DNA of 64,000 nt from Mycobacterium sp. NAZ190054 (GTDB taxonomy: Bacteria; Actinomycetota; Actinomycetes; Mycobacteriales; Mycobacteriaceae), in NCBI RefSeq assembly GCF_001545925.1, contig NZ_LMVQ01000001.1:1-64000 (forward strand). The letters run 5' to 3'. The notes below the pieces were generated by a model that saw nothing but the letters and a program-made list of their open reading frames with translations, made no database searches and was not told where the DNA came from. Positions 61,346-64,000 of this stretch are shown here, piece by piece (position 1 is the first letter of the stretch; every line of letters starts with the position of its first letter). A program made the position numbers and the translations under genes.

Positions 61346-62974
61346 TCAAGCGAATCGGATCCCTCGGTAGTGGGACGCGGCGATTTCGTCCAGTCCCTGC
61401 CGATAGCGCGGGGTACCTCCGTTGTAGACGTTGTAACGCATCGTGCCCTTCTCGTGGCCATCAACGTTGGAGTTGTAGCCGGTGAACCAACTCTGCGCGT
61501 TGCGGAGCAGCATCTTGTCGTAGAGGCGACGCACAGTCTGGCCCCATTCCTCCTCGGCCAGCTGCGTCGCATCGGCGATGAGGTAGTTGTTCGCGCGCAT
61601 GTAGTCGATGAGATCGGTCACCCAATCGACGCCTATCTCGATTCCGCGCGGAAAATTAGTGGTTGCCGACGCGCTTTGCGGGCCCACGGGCATGAACATG
61701 TTCGGGAACCCGGACGAGAGGATCCCCACGAATGTCTTTGGCCCGTCCCGCCATTTGTCGATCAGCTTCTCGCCGCCAAGCCCGCGGATATCGATGCGAT
61801 CCCAGGCACCGGTGATGGCATCGAAGCCGGTCGCGTAGATCAGCACATCCACCTCGTGCAATCCGTCGGTGGTCCGGATACCTTGCGCTTCGATCGACAA
61901 GACCGGGGTTTCGAGCAAGTCCACAAGGTCGACGTTCGAGCGGTTGTACGTTTCGTAGTATGACGTTTCCAACGGCAGACGCTGGATACCGAACCCATGG
62001 TCACTCGGGATCAGCTTTTCGGCGAGCTTCGGATCATTGACACGGGCGCGGATCTTGTCGGCGATGAACGCCGAGAGTTCTGCGTTGGCTTGCTCGTCTG
62101 TGTGGATCTCCTTGAAATTGGCAAGCCAGATTCCGAAGCCCGGCTCGTCGTAGAGCCGCTCCCACAGTTGGAGGCGTTCAGCAGGGGAAACCTCGGCGAA
62201 TTTGCGGGGGTCAGGTTCGTGGATGAAACCGCCCGGAGATCGTGCGCACCGCGCAAAGATGTCGTCGTAACGGGTCTTGGTGTACGCCATTTCTTCGGAA
62301 CTGATCGGCGAATTATGAAGGGGCGCACACCAATTCGGTCGCCGCTGGAACACGGTCAGGTGGGCGACCACAGGTGCAATCGCGGAAATTACCTGCACGC
62401 CGGTCGCACCTGTCCCGATCACTCCGACCCGTTTGCCGGCGAGGTCGATCCCCTCGGCTGGCCAGTTGTACGTATGCAGGGAAACACCCTCGAACGAGTC
62501 CAGGCCTTTGTAGCGAGGCAAAGTCGGCGCAGACAGCAGTCCGATCGCGGTGATCAGGAATCGGCAACTCAGGTGTGCACCATCGGCCAAGGTCAGCGTC
62601 CACGATGCGGTGTCCTCATCGTAGGTCGCCCCCGTCACGCGACAGTTGAAGCGAATGTGCGGCCGCAGGTTTAGCTTGTCGGCCACGAAATTCAGGTAAC
62701 GAAGGTTCTCCGGCTGGGAGGAAAACCTTTCCTTCCAGTCCCATTCGGCGAGGATCTCCGGGGAGAACGAGTAGCCGTAGGAGACGCTTTCGGAGTCGAA
62801 ACGAGCGCCCGGGTACCGGTTCCAGAACCACGTGCCGCCCAAGTCCTCGCCGGCTTCTACCCCGATGGCGTCCAAACCGAGCTCGAGCAGGCGATGCAAC
62901 TGGTAGATGCCACAGACGCCCGCGCCGACGACGATCGCTTCGTGGTCCACCTTCCGCGATGGCTGTGGTGACAT
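61346..62974 (-). CDS. Baeyer-Villiger monooxygenase
   Basis: A 542-residue class B flavoprotein monooxygenase: FAD motif GAGVCG (17-22), NADPH motif GTGATG (187-192), and the intact fingerprint FEGVSLHTYNWP (161-172) with His167 present, unlike the relative at 8890. The C-terminal WFTGYNSNVDGHEKG stretch is typical. It should convert a cyclic or linear ketone to a lactone or ester. The ATG at 62974 has GGAGGA close upstream. It heads a minus-strand operon with the SucC/SucD-like and SMP-30 genes; operator B3 is 74 bp upstream. Confidence 0.92.
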   Translation of the reverse strand: MSPQPSRKVDHEAIVVGAGVCGIYQLHRLLELGLDAIGVEAGEDLGGTWFWNRYPGARFDSESVSYGYSFSPEILAEWDWKERFSSQPENLRYLNFVADKLNLRPHIRFNCRVTGATYDEDTASWTLTLADGAHLSCRFLITAIGLLSAPTLPRYKGLDSFEGVSLHTYNWPAEGIDLAGKRVGVIGTGATGVQVISAIAPVVAHLTVFQRRPNWCAPLHNSPISSEEMAYTKTRYDDIFARCARSPGGFIHEPDPRKFAEVSPAERLQLWERLYDEPGFGIWLANFKEIHTDEQANAELSAFIADKIRARVNDPKLAEKLIPSDHGFGIQRLPLETSYYETYNRSNVDLVDLLETPVLSIEAQGIRTTDGLHEVDVLIYATGFDAITGAWDRIDIRGLGGEKLIDKWRDGPKTFVGILSSGFPNMFMPVGPQSASATTNFPRGIEIGVDWVTDLIDYMRANNYLIADATQLAEEEWGQTVRRLYDKMLLRNAQSWFTGYNSNVDGHEKGTMRYNVYNGGTPRYRQGLDEIAASHYRGIRFA

Positions 62975-63047
62975 CTTCCTCCGACCGTCTGACAGCGAGC
63001 ATCCATCAACCCGTTGAACTACTGGCCTCAGAAGCGTACAGAATAAG

Positions 63048-63063
63048 TTGTCATTCGACAACG
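63048..63063. promoter_or_regulatory. operator B3, GTTGTC-ATTC-GACAAC
   Basis: A perfect 6-bp inverted repeat, the third TTGTC-N4-GACAA site of the window. It lies between the divergent BVMO (minus) and TIGR03084-like (plus) genes and could control both. Confidence 0.8.
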
Positions 63064-63172
63064 TCTCGGCTACTTTGGAAATCCACAGGCCTGGCGGCAA
63101 CACGAGAGCGGCAGCGTGATAACGGATTTCGTGCAGCCCGTCGCCAGGGCGGTCGAAAGGAAACGGTGAACC

Positions 63173-63961
63173 GTGGTCGCTGATATCGACGCACTGCAAT
63201 TCGACCTCGACGCGGAGACCTCTGCCCTGCTGCGCACTCTGGAACGACTCGACGAAGCGGGTTGGGACATCCGGACTCCGGCGGTGTGGAGCGTCCGTAC
63301 GCAGATTGCACACCTCGTCTACTTCGATGAAGCCGCACGTCACGCGCTCGCCGACCCGGATGCGTTCCGCCGGCAGCTTCGGACAGAGAACCCGGTCAAG
63401 CGAGCCGGTGCCGGCATGGCCGCACTGCACGAGCGCACGGGTCATGAGCTGACCGCACTGTTCGCGCAAAGCCGAGTTGACCTGGCAGCCGCGTTCGCTT
63501 CGGCACCTCCTGATCTACGGGTTCCCTGGTACGGGCCGGATATGGGTGTGGCATCTGCGCTTACGGCCCGCATCATGGAAACCTGGGCGCATGGCCAAGA
63601 CATATACGACGGATTCGGTCTCGACCATCCGGTGACCGGCGCGGTTCGGCAGGTCGCCGACATCGGGGTCCGAACGTTGAAGCACAGCTTCGCCAGTCAC
63701 AAACTAGACGTGCCGAAGAGCCAGGTTCGGGTCGAATTGCTTGGTCCCAACGATGAAGCGTGGACTTGGGGCGACGAAAGCTGCGATGACCGCGTCAGCG
63801 GCTCGGCTGTGGAGTTCTGCCTCGTCGTCACACGCAGGCGACATCGTGCGGACACCGATCTCCGTTGCGAGGGTGCGGTGGCAGATGCCTGGCTCGATAT
63901 CGCCCAGGCTTACGCGGGTCCGCCAGGACGCGGCCGCGAGCCCGGCCAGTTCAGGCGCTGA
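63173..63961 (+). CDS. mycothiol-dependent maleylpyruvate isomerase-like protein (TIGR03084 type)
   Basis: A 262-residue protein of the DinB/MDMPI fold: WSVRTQIAHLVYFDEAA with His47 and TARIMETWAHGQDIYDGFG with His140 are the metal-binding segments; the first half continues with GAGMAALHERTGHELTALF. The domain may bind zinc and mycothiol; the reaction here is unknown. The GTG at 63173 has AAAGGA upstream. It is divergent from the BVMO and shares its operator. Confidence 0.85.
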   Translation: MVADIDALQFDLDAETSALLRTLERLDEAGWDIRTPAVWSVRTQIAHLVYFDEAARHALADPDAFRRQLRTENPVKRAGAGMAALHERTGHELTALFAQSRVDLAAAFASAPPDLRVPWYGPDMGVASALTARIMETWAHGQDIYDGFGLDHPVTGAVRQVADIGVRTLKHSFASHKLDVPKSQVRVELLGPNDEAWTWGDESCDDRVSGSAVEFCLVVTRRRHRADTDLRCEGAVADAWLDIAQAYAGPPGRGREPGQFRR

Positions 63962-63985
63962 AGTCGCGCGGAGGACAGGGCGTTC

Positions 63986-64000
63986 TCAGCTCGGGTGCAG
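63986..64000 (-). CDS. 3' end of a TetR-like gene cut by the window edge
   Basis: Only four codons and a stop are visible: L-H-P-S-stop. The sequence TTCTCAGCTCGGGTGCAG, covering these codons and three bases beyond, is identical to the end of the TetR gene at 44324. The same reading frame and ending suggest a paralogous TetR continuing beyond the window. With so few bases the call is tentative. Confidence 0.4.
   Translation of the reverse strand: MHPS

Overview
The window looks like chromosome of a mycobacterium (Mycolicibacterium/Mycobacterium type). It is GC-rich and carries a complete yrbE/mce import operon, many F420/LLM-type oxidoreductases, several FadD/FadE/crotonase genes, a DUF732 secreted protein and a mycothiol-isomerase-like protein. 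I see no rRNA, tRNA, CRISPR array, transposase or phage gene. All functional statements come from reading the sequence and from family knowledge; no database search was run.

1-15.5 kb: an oxidative catabolism block. It holds a cytochrome P450, two LLM oxidoreductases of families I recall being named after nearby M. smegmatis loci, an acyl-CoA carboxyltransferase, a DUF559/AbiEi-like gene bracketed by two copies of one hairpin, a SnoaL-like protein, an APH-fold kinase, an alpha/beta hydrolase coupled to a Baeyer-Villiger-type monooxygenase, a KshA-like Rieske oxygenase coupled to an isochorismatase-fold protein that lacks the usual catalytic residues, an acyl-CoA synthetase and an aldehyde dehydrogenase.

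15.6-20.2 kb: flavin reductase, crotonase, LLM oxidoreductase and methyltransferase on the minus strand, divergent from a TetR regulator, with two 16-bp operators AACNAACTAGTTNGTT between them. A small hypothetical gene follows.

20.3-31.3 kb: small secreted proteins, then a minus-strand operon yrbEA-yrbEB-mceA-B-C-D-E-F-thioredoxin-like-secreted protein, with stop/start overlaps at most junctions.

32-45 kb: beta-oxidation genes (two SDRs, MaoC, crotonase, two-domain FadE, aldehyde dehydrogenase, FadD, hydrolase, Zn alcohol dehydrogenase) with regulators. One of these, at 42.6-43.0 kb, is a decayed paralogue of the 19-kb TetR that still keeps two copies of the same operator.

45.5-64 kb: a codirectional minus-strand catabolic cluster: Baeyer-Villiger monooxygenase, SucC/SucD-like acyl-CoA synthetase, SMP-30 lactonase, dual-hotdog dehydratase, class I CoA-transferase-like protein, a small conserved protein, two class III CoA-transferases, an LLM monooxygenase, then DUF35, Ltp2-like aldolase and two separate hotdog hydratase subunits, and a fused double class III CoA-transferase. 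Three perfect or near-perfect GTTGTC-N4-GACAAC sites lie in its two main promoter regions. Read together, the genes suggest uptake (mce) and oxidation of a hydrophobic cyclic or branched ketone: oxygen insertion to a lactone, lactone opening, CoA activation, hydration, and retro-aldol cleavage of the kind used for steroid side chains. This pathway is inference. The window ends in the last codons of a gene whose end is identical to the TetR gene at 44.3 kb.
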